A DNA stretch of 64,000 bases, from assembly GCF_024347055.1 (NCBI RefSeq), contig NZ_AP024896.1, positions 496,001-560,000 of the forward strand, given 5' to 3'. Shown one piece after another: positions 1-8,871 of the stretch; the stretch's first letter is position 1, and every line of letters begins with the position of its first letter. The notes under the pieces were generated by a model. That model ran no database searches and had not been told where the DNA came from. It saw nothing but the letters and a program-made list of their open reading frames with translations. The position numbers and the translations under genes are program-made. Source of the stretch: Vibrio porteresiae DSM 19223 (GTDB lineage: Bacteria; Pseudomonadota; Gammaproteobacteria; Enterobacterales; Vibrionaceae).

Positions 1-1902
1 ATGCTGCGGCGCATCGCTTTGTGGCGTCAGGGACAACCTGAAAAAGTGGCGTTCCTCAAAGGATTGGCCTCTATGCCTCGGCGTTATTTAGTGGATCTGC
101 ATCATGTTGTTGACCGCGACAAAATGATGTCGCATACCCATGTGGCGACTGCAGGCGGATTTGTACTGTCGATGTTACTGATCATTGCCGTGCATGGTTT
201 TGGGCTCGCCCCCCACATTCTCTCGTGGGTTTTAATGGCCTCGTTGGTCATGATGTTCAGCGGCGCGCTGTTTGTGGCGCGTCGTCGTCGCCATCCGCCA
301 AGTCGCCTCTCCAAGGGGCCGTGGATGCGCTTACCCAAAAGCCTTCTGATGTTCTCAGTCAGTTTCTTTATCGCCACATTACCCGCTTCTGGTGTGTTGT
401 CTGGCACAGTATTTAATGTGCTGGTCACGCTGGTTTTGTTGGCTGCGATGGTTTGGGGCGTGGGTGAAATGCTGTTTGGAATGGGATGGGGAGGACCAAT
501 GAAACACGCTTTCGCTGGTGCATTGCATCTGGCATTTCACCGGCGCCCGGAACGCTTTGGGGGCGGTCGTTCAACCGGACTTAAGCCGCTCAATCTCGAA
601 GACAAAAAACTCGGTGTTGAAAATCCAGCAGATTTCAAATGGAATCAACTGCTTGGGTTTGATGCGTGTGTACAATGTGGTCGCTGTGAAACGGTGTGTC
701 CTGCGTTTGCAGCAGGGCAACCACTCAACCCGAAAAAGCTGGTGCAAGACATGGTCGTAGGGCTGGCAAGCACCACGGATAAGAAGTACGCCGGTAGCCC
801 TTATCCAGGTAAAGAAGTGGGGCACGCACAAGGGAATGCGCATCGTCCTATCGTTGATGGTGTGCTCAATGCGGAAACTTTATGGTCTTGTACGACGTGT
901 CGCGCCTGTGTTGAAGAGTGCCCGATGATGATTGAGCATGTGGATGCCGTCGTGGACATGCGCCGCTTTCTCACCTTAGAAAAAGGGGCGACTCCGGCCA
1001 AAGCGGTTGATGTTATCGAAAACATCATTTTCACCGATAACCCCAATGGTCACACGCCGCATAAACGCGCTAACTGGGCTGCGGACCAAGAGTTGGATTT
1101 GATGGCAGATGTGAAACGAGCCGATGTGCTGTTTTGGGTCTCTGATGGCGCTTTTGACATGCGCAGTCAACGTATTCTCAAAGCGTTTGTGCAGATCTTA
1201 AAAGCGGCCAAAATTAACTTCGCCATTTTGGGTAATGAAGAGCTGGACAGTGGCGATGTTGCACGCCGATTAGGCGACGATGCGACTTTTCAACGCATTG
1301 CCAAACGCAATATTCAAACTCTAATGAAATACGAATTTGACTGCATTGTCACCACGGATCCTCATGCCTTCCACTGCCTAAAAAATGAGTATCCCGATTT
1401 TTATCCCGCTGATGCGAAGCCAACCTACCAAGTTTGGCATCACACCACCTTTATTAACCGCTTAGCAGAACAAGGCTTGATTGAGTTAGGCCAACTGGAT
1501 GCTGGGACGGTCACTTATCACGATCCCTGTTATCTCGGTCGCTATAACGGTGAATATGACTCGCCACGCGCGCTACTTAAACAGCTCGGTATTCAACTGA
1601 CCGAGATGGAACGGTCTGGATTTCGTTCTCGTTGTTGCGGCGGTGGTGGTGGCGCACCGATTACCGATATTCCGGGAGAACGCCGGATTGCGGATATGCG
1701 CATGGACGATATTCGTGAAACAGGGGCGCAATTGGTCGCCGTAGGATGTCAGCAGTGTACCGCTATGTTGGAAGGGGTTGTGGGTCCTCGCCCTGAAGTG
1801 AAAGACATCGCCGAATTGGTGGCAGAGGTACTGCTGGAGAAGCAAGGCCCTGCGCCAAAGGCTGAAGTCTGGGCACCTTCGCTAGAGTCTGAATTGTCGT
1901 AG
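1..1902 (+). CDS. dgcB: Dimethylglycine catabolism Fe-S protein DgcB (5' end probably cut by window)
   Basis: Membrane iron-sulfur oxidoreductase subunit that works with DgcA to demethylate dimethylglycine to sarcosine. Hydrophobic segments occur at about residues 48-95 and 112-160. Two 4Fe-4S motifs follow (C223-x2-C-x2-C-x3-CP and C297-x2-C-x2-C-x3-CP), then a C-terminal CCG-type domain with DPCYLGRYNGEYD, a CCGGGGGAP stretch near residue 545 and GCQQC. The frame is open from base 1 with an ATG there, but as I recall homologues carry about 20 more hydrophobic residues before the RR-W-R-G-P segment, so the gene probably starts left of the window. It lies 9 bp before the etfA-like gene, in an operon. 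Family identification is strong; the exact N-terminus is not visible. Confidence 0.9.
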   Translation: MLRRIALWRQGQPEKVAFLKGLASMPRRYLVDLHHVVDRDKMMSHTHVATAGGFVLSMLLIIAVHGFGLAPHILSWVLMASLVMMFSGALFVARRRRHPPSRLSKGPWMRLPKSLLMFSVSFFIATLPASGVLSGTVFNVLVTLVLLAAMVWGVGEMLFGMGWGGPMKHAFAGALHLAFHRRPERFGGGRSTGLKPLNLEDKKLGVENPADFKWNQLLGFDACVQCGRCETVCPAFAAGQPLNPKKLVQDMVVGLASTTDKKYAGSPYPGKEVGHAQGNAHRPIVDGVLNAETLWSCTTCRACVEECPMMIEHVDAVVDMRRFLTLEKGATPAKAVDVIENIIFTDNPNGHTPHKRANWAADQELDLMADVKRADVLFWVSDGAFDMRSQRILKAFVQILKAAKINFAILGNEELDSGDVARRLGDDATFQRIAKRNIQTLMKYEFDCIVTTDPHAFHCLKNEYPDFYPADAKPTYQVWHHTTFINRLAEQGLIELGQLDAGTVTYHDPCYLGRYNGEYDSPRALLKQLGIQLTEMERSGFRSRCCGGGGGAPITDIPGERRIADMRMDDIRETGAQLVAVGCQQCTAMLEGVVGPRPEVKDIAELVAEVLLEKQGPAPKAEVWAPSLESELS

Positions 1903-1911
1903 GAGCAAGGT

Positions 1912-3150
1912 ATGAGTGAATTTATTGTGCGCCGTGATCCCCACACAGAGTGGATATTGCGCAATCGTCTTCATCCAGAACACCAAACGCTGTGCGTGCC
2001 CGTGATTGAAGAGCGCGGTCCAAATGGCTTGCTGCGTCGTTATCCGCATCGGGTCGGTTTTATTGGGCCTAATGGCCTAAAGCGGATTGATCGGCTTAAT
2101 CAGGCAACGGGCAATTCAGTGCAACGTTTACGTGCGGTGGGGCCAAGCGAAACGGTCTTGCCACTGCACAAAGTGGAGGCTCCAGACTTTTATATGGTCG
2201 TGGTGCCTGACCTGACGGGTGGGCGTTTAACCAGCCATGACAAAGATATTTTGGGCCAAGCTCATCAATTGGTTAAGCAATACCCTGGACAGGGGGCTGT
2301 CATGGTGGTGGCCTTTGGTGAAACCAAAGAAGAACACTTTGATCTCGCGGGGGCTGATCGCCTGATTGTGGTCTGCGGTGAACGCTTTGAACACTACGAC
2401 CCTGAAGCGAAAGCTCACGTACTGGCACAAATAGAGCAAACGTATGTACCACGACATTGGCTCTTTCCTGACAGTATCCAAGGTGGGTTTGAAATTGGAG
2501 CGAGGTTGTGCGCGTTGGTTGGGGAACGTCCTGCTACGCAAGCTTGGTCGGTGGATGCAGAATTTTCGGTGTGTCGTGCGTCAGGTGGCCGCCACGATAT
2601 TAAACGCAGTACGCCGCGCGTGCTGTTGCTCGCGCCTGAATGTGCTCTACCTGTCGATGAAACTCGTCATGAAGCGATGCTAATGGATTTCGCGGTTGAG
2701 CTGACTCATGCCAGTGCGGTGCGTGATCTTGGCGCGGTGGCTGTTGACCCTCAAGCGGTGCCATTAACGGAGGCGGAATTTATCCTCTCTGCTGGTAACG
2801 GTATCCATGATTGGGAAACCTTTCATGCAGCTGCAGCCGCACTGGGGGCGACGGAAGGAGCAAGCCGCGTGGCGGTGGATGATGGATTTATGCCCCGTCA
2901 TCGCCAAGTGGGCGCAACAGGAAGTTGGGTTACCGCTCGGGTGTATGTAGCGGTGGGCATTTCGGGAGCAATTCAACATCTGCAAGGGATTGGTGCCTGT
3001 GACAAAGTAATTGCAATCAATACCGATGCTGGTTGTGACATGGTCAAACGCGCAGATTTGAGTGTGATTGCCGACAGTAATGCATTTTTGCGTGCCTTGA
3101 TGGCACTGATCCAAAAATACCAAGCAGAGGAGCTAAAAGATGCCGCTTAA
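1912..3150 (+). CDS. etfA: Electron transfer flavoprotein alpha subunit of the dimethylglycine pathway
   Basis: The large ETF subunit, which binds FAD and should carry electrons from DgcA/DgcB-type dehydrogenation toward the quinone pool. The C-terminal FAD domain is clear: VAVDDGFMPRHRQVGATGSW, YVAVGISGAIQHLQGI and VIAINTDAGCDMVKRADL, at about residues 320-385. The N-terminal part (RRDPHTEWILRNRLHPEH and on) is the long extension seen in dgc-linked ETF alpha proteins rather than housekeeping EtfA, consistent with 412 residues against about 310. A good ribosome site (AGGAGCAAGG) precedes the ATG. It overlaps the next gene by 11 bp, so translation of the two subunits is probably coupled. Confidence 0.88.
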   Translation: MSEFIVRRDPHTEWILRNRLHPEHQTLCVPVIEERGPNGLLRRYPHRVGFIGPNGLKRIDRLNQATGNSVQRLRAVGPSETVLPLHKVEAPDFYMVVVPDLTGGRLTSHDKDILGQAHQLVKQYPGQGAVMVVAFGETKEEHFDLAGADRLIVVCGERFEHYDPEAKAHVLAQIEQTYVPRHWLFPDSIQGGFEIGARLCALVGERPATQAWSVDAEFSVCRASGGRHDIKRSTPRVLLLAPECALPVDETRHEAMLMDFAVELTHASAVRDLGAVAVDPQAVPLTEAEFILSAGNGIHDWETFHAAAAALGATEGASRVAVDDGFMPRHRQVGATGSWVTARVYVAVGISGAIQHLQGIGACDKVIAINTDAGCDMVKRADLSVIADSNAFLRALMALIQKYQAEELKDAA

Positions 3151-3931
3151 TCAAACTTCGACATTGAAAGTCAGCACGCTCGTGTCTATTGGGGCTCATC
3201 CAGAAACTGGACGAGCTCGCCGCTCGATGACAGATGCTCGTGCGATTGAATTGGCACTGAATCTTAAAGGCAGTGCGGTGGAAGTGGTGCATGCTGGTAA
3301 CCCTCATGACCCGGCACTGGCCTATTACTGTGGGATGGGGTTATCGCAACTGCGTGTGCTTGAACAAGATGCACAGCAAGATGCATTGACCACCCTCTCA
3401 TCCTATTTTCGGGACAACATGCCAGACATCGTGCTCACCGGTATGCGCGCTGAGCTCGGTGAATCCTCTGGCATGTTGCCTTTTTTTCTTGCGTATCAAC
3501 TGCAGTGCCCGATTGTGATGGGCATTGCGGAGATTTTGTCGGTCGAAAATGGCAAAGCGCAGGTGCTGCAAGCACTACCGCGCGGTCAACGGCGAGCGAT
3601 CAGTGTGTCGCTTCCGTTTGTCGCGAGTGTTGATTTAGCCGCACCAGAGCCAAGGCAAAGTGCCTTTGGCCGAGCAAGACATTGCGGCATCGTGGCTCAA
3701 GCTGTGGATGATGTGGCATTGGATATAGAAAAAGCCCATTGGGAGGAGAGTCCCGCTAAGCCTAAGGCGAAGCGTTTGAAAGTGGTGAAAGCAAAAAGTG
3801 CCGCAGATCGTTTTAAGGCTGCGACAGCAAAAGCAGAGTCTTCAAGTGGCAAGGTCATTAAAGATCAACCTATCGCTGAAATGGCACAGACGGTTTTCGA
3901 CTTATTACTTGAAGAGGGAGTTGTTCATTAA
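3140..3931 (+). CDS. etfB: Electron transfer flavoprotein beta subunit of the dimethylglycine pathway
   Basis: Small ETF subunit, partner of the preceding alpha subunit. The N-terminal half has ETF-beta features (VSIGAHPETGRARRSM, then a GMRAELGESSGMLPFFLAYQ region near residues 95-115). The tail is unusual for EtfB in being rich in Lys and Ala (about residues 208-240), followed by a short amphipathic end DLLLEEGVVH. This tail type is, as far as I recall, typical of ETFs next to dgcB. The start overlaps the end of the etfA gene by 11 bp. About 100 bp with no obvious terminator separates it from the BCCT gene, so read-through is possible. Confidence 0.83.
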   Translation: MPLNQTSTLKVSTLVSIGAHPETGRARRSMTDARAIELALNLKGSAVEVVHAGNPHDPALAYYCGMGLSQLRVLEQDAQQDALTTLSSYFRDNMPDIVLTGMRAELGESSGMLPFFLAYQLQCPIVMGIAEILSVENGKAQVLQALPRGQRRAISVSLPFVASVDLAAPEPRQSAFGRARHCGIVAQAVDDVALDIEKAHWEESPAKPKAKRLKVVKAKSAADRFKAATAKAESSSGKVIKDQPIAEMAQTVFDLLLEEGVVH

Positions 3932-4032
3932 ATTTAGATAAACCAATGACATAGACGAGTCAGATAAGGATGTTCTGGAACCGTTGATATGTAACCTAAT
4001 GACATGATTATGCGTTTATAAAGAGGGAACGT

Positions 4033-5634
4033 ATGAAGAGCATAGCAAGCAGTCCACAGAGATATAAACCTGTATCTGAGGTGAATTATGATACGGATTA
4101 TTGTACTGGCCAAGATAACGTCAAGATTATGGGGATGGATATTCATAATCCGGTATTTGGCATCAGTGCAGGTCTAATTATTCTCTTTGTTATTTTGGCA
4201 TTAAGCTTTCCAGATCAAGCCAAAGATAGCTTGATGTTGGCTAGAACTTGGTCGATTGACAATTTCGATTGGTTCTTTATGGTCGGTTGTAACATCTTTA
4301 TCCTATTTTGTGCTTTCCTACTGTTGTCGCCTGTCGGGAAGATTCGCTTAGGCGGTGTGACGGCTAAGCCTGATTTTTCCTATGTATCGTGGTTTTGTAT
4401 GTTATTTGCTGCGGGCATGGGAATTGGTTTGATGTTCTGGAGCGTCGCCGAGCCAGTTGCCTATTATACCGATTGGTATGGTACGCCACTGAATGTGCCA
4501 GCTCGCACTGAAGAAGCCAAACAACTCGCGCTCAGCGCTACCATGTACCACTGGGGCTTACACCCTTGGGCAATTTATGCCGTGGTCGGTCTAGCGTTGG
4601 CCTTCTTCTCGTATAACAAGAAACTACCACTCACGATTCGTTCAGCATTTTTTCCTATCTTTGGTGAACGCTGTTGGGGCTTTATCGGTAACTTTATCGA
4701 TATTCTTGCGGTACTAGCGACGATCTTTGGTTTAGCTACGTCGTTAGGATTTGGTGCACAGCAAGCCGCTGGAGGGTTGAGTCATCTATTTGGGATCTCA
4801 AGTGGTTTAACCACTCAGATTGGCTTCATTATTGTGGTGACCAGCATTGCGGTGATTTCTGTTGTGCGCGGTTTAGATGGTGGTGTGAAGATTCTTAGTA
4901 ACATCAATATGTTTATTGCTGCAGCGTTGGTGGCCATTTTAGTGGTGGTTGGTCCTACATTAAGCATCGTGCATACCTTTGGTAATATCGCTGTCGGTTA
5001 TGCGGAAAACTTTGTGCCTCTATCCAACTGGATTGGACGCGATGATACGACATGGTTTCACGGTTGGACTGTCTTTTACTGGGCTTGGTGGGTGTCTTGG
5101 TCTCCATTCGTCGGTATGTTCATTGCGAGAGTATCGAAAGGTCGTACAGTGAGAGAGTTTATTATTGCAGTTCTGTTGGTTCCAACCTTAGTCACCATGA
5201 TCTGGCTTAGCATCATGGGGGGGACAGCAATGGAACAAGCTACACATGGGATTGGTGAATTAGCGAATGGTATCAGTGACGTATCACTGTCAATGTTCCA
5301 GATGTTTGATCATTTGCCCATGAGTGGCTTGCTCTCTGTGGTTGGAATTGCGTTGGTGTTGTTGTTTTTCGTCACGTCATCTGACTCCGGTTCGCTTGTA
5401 ATCGATAGCATTACTGCAGGAGGTAAAGAGGATGTTCCCGTCGTTCAACGTGTGTTTTGGGCGGTAATGGAAGGCATTATTGCTGCAGCGTTACTGTTTG
5501 GTGGTGGTTCTGAAGCGTTAACTGCGCTCCAAGCAGGTGCTATCGCAACGGGATTACCGTTTACCTTGGTGCTGATTCTCATGTGTTGGAGCCTATATAA
5601 AGGACTGATTACAGAGAAACACCTGTATCGATAA
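4033..5634 (+). CDS. BCCT family betaine/carnitine/choline transporter
   Basis: A sodium- or proton-coupled importer of quaternary ammonium compounds, with about 12 membrane helices over 533 residues. The family core is present: GMGIGLMFWSVAEP near residue 132 and FYWAWWVSWSPFVGMFIARVSKGRT near residue 350, plus SSDSGSLVIDSITAGG near 450. The ATG follows a strong ribosome site (AGAGGGA). Its place between dgcB-etfAB and gbcAB argues for glycine betaine or dimethylglycine as substrate, supplying the catabolic genes rather than osmoprotection. It has almost no C-terminal cytoplasmic tail, so an osmosensing extension like that of BetP is absent. Its closest relative in the window is the BCCT gene ending at 41054. 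Confidence 0.93.
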   Translation: MKSIASSPQRYKPVSEVNYDTDYCTGQDNVKIMGMDIHNPVFGISAGLIILFVILALSFPDQAKDSLMLARTWSIDNFDWFFMVGCNIFILFCAFLLLSPVGKIRLGGVTAKPDFSYVSWFCMLFAAGMGIGLMFWSVAEPVAYYTDWYGTPLNVPARTEEAKQLALSATMYHWGLHPWAIYAVVGLALAFFSYNKKLPLTIRSAFFPIFGERCWGFIGNFIDILAVLATIFGLATSLGFGAQQAAGGLSHLFGISSGLTTQIGFIIVVTSIAVISVVRGLDGGVKILSNINMFIAAALVAILVVVGPTLSIVHTFGNIAVGYAENFVPLSNWIGRDDTTWFHGWTVFYWAWWVSWSPFVGMFIARVSKGRTVREFIIAVLLVPTLVTMIWLSIMGGTAMEQATHGIGELANGISDVSLSMFQMFDHLPMSGLLSVVGIALVLLFFVTSSDSGSLVIDSITAGGKEDVPVVQRVFWAVMEGIIAAALLFGGGSEALTALQAGAIATGLPFTLVLILMCWSLYKGLITEKHLYR

Positions 5635-5671
5635 TAACGCGAAAGAAAAAAAGCCACTTCCAATAGGGAAA

Positions 5672-5689
5672 AGGGGGAATATTCCCCCT
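5672..5689. repeat. Perfect 18-bp palindrome ahead of the small orphan gene
   Basis: AGGGGGAATATTCCCCCT is perfectly self-complementary and lies between the BCCT stop and the ribosome site (AAGGAG) of the 79-residue gene. It could form an RNA hairpin protecting or separating the two parts of the message, or be a dyad operator. There is no U-tract, so it is not a classical terminator. Confidence 0.6.
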
Positions 5690-5706
5690 GATAAGGAGAA
5701 AGAGTC

Positions 5707-5946
5707 ATGATGCATGCTGATTTAGTCGATATGGTGGATTTTATTAATACACTATCTGACCTAGGGATAAAATGTCATTCCAACGCCCCTGACAGTGTAA
5801 AAAACAGTATTGAAAATTGGTTGAAGGCAACACCGAATAATACCCCTCTATGGGATGCGGTATATGCTGTGGATTCAGATGGTATTTTACTTCCAGATGT
5901 AGAAGATGTGATTACTTGGGCACTGAATAAAAAACAAGTGGCATAG
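5707..5946 (+). CDS. Small hypothetical protein (79 aa)
   Basis: I do not recognise this family. It is a small acidic, soluble protein without a signal peptide or membrane segment; it has a helical N-terminus (VDMVDFINTLSDLGI) and ends with a DVEDVITWALNKKQ helix. The AAGGAGAAAGAG ribosome site is excellent, and a strong terminator follows 27 bp after the stop, so the gene is very likely expressed. Position (after the BCCT gene, same strand, about 70 bp apart) suggests co-transcription with betaine uptake or breakdown. Two ATG codons are adjacent at 5707 and 5710; either may be the start. Confidence 0.75.
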   Translation: MMHADLVDMVDFINTLSDLGIKCHSNAPDSVKNSIENWLKATPNNTPLWDAVYAVDSDGILLPDVEDVITWALNKKQVA

Positions 5947-5972
5947 CCTATCCCAATTCATAAAAGCCAAAG

Positions 5973-5996
5973 CGGTCTCCAGGGAGACCGTTTTTT
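5973..5996 (+). terminator. Rho-independent terminator after the 79-aa gene
   Basis: An 8-bp GC-rich stem (CGGTCTCC / GGAGACCG) with a 2-nt loop is followed directly by TTTTTT. It closes the dgcB-to-small-ORF transcription unit. Confidence 0.9.
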
Positions 5997-6062
5997 ATGG
6001 GGCTGATTTCCATTTGTTGTTATCAAAGAGCGAACCGACGTCAGTTAGATTTCTCATGAGAA

Positions 6063-6090
6063 TGAAAAAAGCCTCGAGAGACGAGGCTTT
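6063..6090 (-). terminator. Rho-independent terminator of gbcA
   Basis: On the minus strand the stem AAAGCCTCG / CGAGGC is followed by TTTTTT. It lies 26 bp past the gbcA stop, between the two convergent transcription units. Confidence 0.85.
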
Positions 6091-6115
6091 AGAATGCGAT
6101 GAAAAATAGCTGCGA

Positions 6116-7375
6116 TTATAGCTTTTCGCTAACTCTGTCGCTGTACCAATTAATAAAATCAATCACACCAAACTCATAGGTGGGGGAATAGGGACCTGGC
6201 TGATAGCTGAGTGAGTTGATACCACGTTGGTTCTCCTCACCGAGTTTACGGTCTTGATCGTTGGTCGCATCCCACACGCGACGTAAGTTTTCAGGATCGT
6301 AATCAACGCCTTCAATCGCGTCTTTGTGCACAAACCATTTTGTCGTGACTAACGACTCTTGGGCGGAAATGGGTAACACACGGAACACAATAAAGTGATC
6401 ACTTTGCATGTGGTTCCATGAGTTAGGCAGATGGAGAATACGCAGCGAACCAAGGTTGGCATTTTTAATCCGGCCGAGCATTTTTTGACAGCCACGTGAG
6501 CCATCAATAGTCATCACTGATGTTCCCTCTTTGAGCGGCATACGGACTAAGCGGTTACGCTGACCAAAACTTTTGTGTTCGTGCAAAATGCCTTCGGCAT
6601 CCCACTCAGAAGAGAGACGTTCACAATAATTAAGAAACTCCGGCGTCGCACGTGGATCGGTCGTATCGTCCCATTCCAGTAGCGTATTGAGCAGCTCTGG
6701 ATGGCTGCCGCCACAGTGGTAACACTCACGGTTATTCTCAATCACCAACTTCCAGTTTGCTTGTTCATACATGTTGGATTCGACCGCCAATTTGGTGTTT
6801 TCCACATCGTACGGTTCCATATACTCATCCAACGTCGCTAGGAACTCATCGAAATCGGAAGTCGGGGGTTCATCACCTAAGCAAATAAAGATAAAGCCGC
6901 CAGCGGTTTTGCAGTGTACTTCTTTGAGTTTGTGCTTTTGCATATCAAACTCATCGCCCATTTCTGTACCTGCAAACAGCAGGTTACCTTTGGTGTCGTA
7001 AGTCCATTGGTGATAAGGGCACACCATGTTCGCCACTTTACCACGATGCTCTAAACAGATACGTGAGCCTCGATGACGACAGGTGTTGTGAAACGCGTTT
7101 ACTGAGCCATCGGCGGCACGCACAATGAGCACGGGGTTTTGCGCGATTTCCACAGTGAAATAATCCCCTTTGGTTGGGATTTCACTGGTCATTCCAACGA
7201 ATAACCACTCTTTCTGAAAAATCTCTTCAACGTCAATTTTGAACAGCAGGGGATCATTGTAAAGCGGACGGGGTAACGAATAGTTTGGCTGGCGCTCGGT
7301 CAGCAGTTTTTTCATCTCTGCGCGAGCGATCTCCAAACTAGGGTATGTCATGTTGAGTATATCGTTTTGTGTCAT
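6116..7375 (-). CDS. gbcA: Glycine betaine monooxygenase, Rieske oxygenase subunit GbcA
   Basis: Oxidative N-demethylation of glycine betaine to dimethylglycine and formaldehyde. The Rieske [2Fe-2S] ligands are C99-x-H101 and C119-x2-H122 (CRHRGS, CPYHQW). The mononuclear iron site of the catalytic domain is in ENNRECYHCGGSHPELL, with H220 and H225. The 419-residue length fits the family. The gene is divergent from its reductase gbcB across a 308-bp regulatory region. Stachydrine or carnitine oxygenases are related alternatives, but the dgcB/ETF neighbours favour glycine betaine. Confidence 0.9.
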   Translation of the reverse strand: MTQNDILNMTYPSLEIARAEMKKLLTERQPNYSLPRPLYNDPLLFKIDVEEIFQKEWLFVGMTSEIPTKGDYFTVEIAQNPVLIVRAADGSVNAFHNTCRHRGSRICLEHRGKVANMVCPYHQWTYDTKGNLLFAGTEMGDEFDMQKHKLKEVHCKTAGGFIFICLGDEPPTSDFDEFLATLDEYMEPYDVENTKLAVESNMYEQANWKLVIENNRECYHCGGSHPELLNTLLEWDDTTDPRATPEFLNYCERLSSEWDAEGILHEHKSFGQRNRLVRMPLKEGTSVMTIDGSRGCQKMLGRIKNANLGSLRILHLPNSWNHMQSDHFIVFRVLPISAQESLVTTKWFVHKDAIEGVDYDPENLRRVWDATNDQDRKLGEENQRGINSLSYQPGPYSPTYEFGVIDFINWYSDRVSEKL

Positions 7376-7683
7376 TGCTCTATCTTCTTCTCGAAAATGT
7401 GGACGATATGCCCTGATAGGGCTTCCTTGCTCTTAGTCAACCACCTACTTTTTATGGGTAATTGGCCTTCGGCTATCCTGCCATTATTGGTATAGAGAGA
7501 AGAGGTCTAAACGCGACATGTACTTAGTCTATTTAAGACACGGAAGAAGAAAGTTGTTTGATGATGACTGTTTTAGATAAGGCTATGTCGTGAATAGATA
7601 ATTCGGCGAATGGATATCAACCAACAATACAGCTAACCCATGGAGGGACGCTTTTACATTATACCGTTGCGGAGAAGCCGAAT
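7376..7683. promoter_or_regulatory. Divergent gbcA / gbcB control region
   Basis: This 308-bp stretch contains no convincing gene. It must hold the promoters for both oxygenase and reductase. The short direct repeat CTTAGTC occurs at about 7432 and 7524, the second copy next to GTCTATTTAAGAC, an 11-bp near-palindrome. I see no confident operator and no betaine regulator gene (GbdR-type) in the window. A GGAG ribosome site sits just before gbcB. Confidence 0.5.
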
Positions 7684-8811
7684 ATGAATACCCCAACCCA
7701 TCCCGTCGTTAGTAGTGGTTCGTTTATTCCTGTAGAAACTCAGATTTGGGACAACGGTCGTCACGCAGTTCGTTGTGTGAAAACGATTCAAGAAACCTGG
7801 GATACCAAAACCTTCTGTTTTATGGCGCATCAGCCATTGATGTTCTTCTTTAAACCTGGGCAGTTTGTCACGTTAGAGTTGGAGATCGACGGTGAACAGG
7901 TGTTTCGCTCTTATACCATCTCTAGTTCTCCTTCAGTGCCGTACAGTTTTTCTATTACCGTGAAACGTGTGCCCGGTGGTGTGGTCTCGAATTGGATTCA
8001 CGATCACCTCGAAGAGGGGGCCGAGCTGGCGGTGCATGGTCCGGTTGGGGCATTTAACAGCATCGATTTTCCGTCAGAAAAACTGCTGCTGTTATCGGGT
8101 GGGGTCGGAGTGACGCCCATGATGTCGATGGCGCGCTGGGTGTATGACACCAACACCGATGTGGATATTGCCTTTGTTCATAGTGCGCGTACGCCACGGG
8201 ATGTGATTTTTCAGTCGGAGCTGGAATTTATGTCGTCTCGTATTGCCAATCTGCACTTGCATGTGATCTGTGAAAAATTGGAATCGGGGCAAAAATGGAG
8301 TGGCTATCGGGGTTATTTAGATGAGACCAAGCTACTGATGATTACCCCGGATTTACACGAACGAGAAATCTTTTGTTGTGGCCCAACGCCCTATATGCGC
8401 GCGGTAAAAGGTATGTTAGCCAAACTCGGCTTTGACATGGACCATTACCATGAAGAAGTGTTTGGTGCGACACCTGATCATGTTGAAGAGCAGGCAGTAC
8501 AATCAGCAGAGATTGCAGCAGAAGAGGCTGAGGCACTGACACCAAGTGATCTGATTGATGTTGTGTTCCTAAATAGTGACAAGAAAGTACAAATTGCGCC
8601 GGGAGAAACGGTGCATGCGGCCGCAGCAAAAGCGGGTTTAACCATTCCTAAAGCATGTGGTATGGGCATCTGTGGAACGTGTAAAGTCAAGAAAACCAGT
8701 GGTAATGTGGCAATGAATCACAACGGTGGTATTACTGATGAAGATGTGGCAGAGGGATACATTCTGTCGTGTTGCAGTGTGCCTGATGGCAATGTTGTAA
8801 TTGAATATTAA
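7684..8811 (+). CDS. gbcB: Glycine betaine monooxygenase reductase subunit GbcB
   Basis: Passes electrons from NAD(P)H through FAD and a plant-type [2Fe-2S] cluster to GbcA. FAD-binding RSYTISSSP is at about residue 78, the pyridine-nucleotide motif GGVGVTPMMSMARW near 139 and CCGPTPYM near 231. The C-terminal ferredoxin domain (about 295-375) carries KACGMGICGTCK and a final Cys in LSCCSVP. The ferredoxin-at-C-terminus order is that of GbcB-like reductases. It is transcribed away from gbcA. Confidence 0.9.
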   Translation: MNTPTHPVVSSGSFIPVETQIWDNGRHAVRCVKTIQETWDTKTFCFMAHQPLMFFFKPGQFVTLELEIDGEQVFRSYTISSSPSVPYSFSITVKRVPGGVVSNWIHDHLEEGAELAVHGPVGAFNSIDFPSEKLLLLSGGVGVTPMMSMARWVYDTNTDVDIAFVHSARTPRDVIFQSELEFMSSRIANLHLHVICEKLESGQKWSGYRGYLDETKLLMITPDLHEREIFCCGPTPYMRAVKGMLAKLGFDMDHYHEEVFGATPDHVEEQAVQSAEIAAEEAEALTPSDLIDVVFLNSDKKVQIAPGETVHAAAAKAGLTIPKACGMGICGTCKVKKTSGNVAMNHNGGITDEDVAEGYILSCCSVPDGNVVIEY

Positions 8812-8818
8812 GTGGTGA

Positions 8819-8849
8819 TTGAGGCAGCGTCGAATGGGCGATGCCTCAA
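8819..8849. terminator. Stem-loop between convergent gbcB and response regulator
   Basis: TTGAGGCA and TGCCTCAA form an 8-bp stem just past the gbcB stop. There is no clear U-run on either strand, so it is a candidate terminator or RNA-stabilising hairpin only. Confidence 0.45.
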
Positions 8850-8871
8850 ATCAATAGCGACCGAATGTCAA

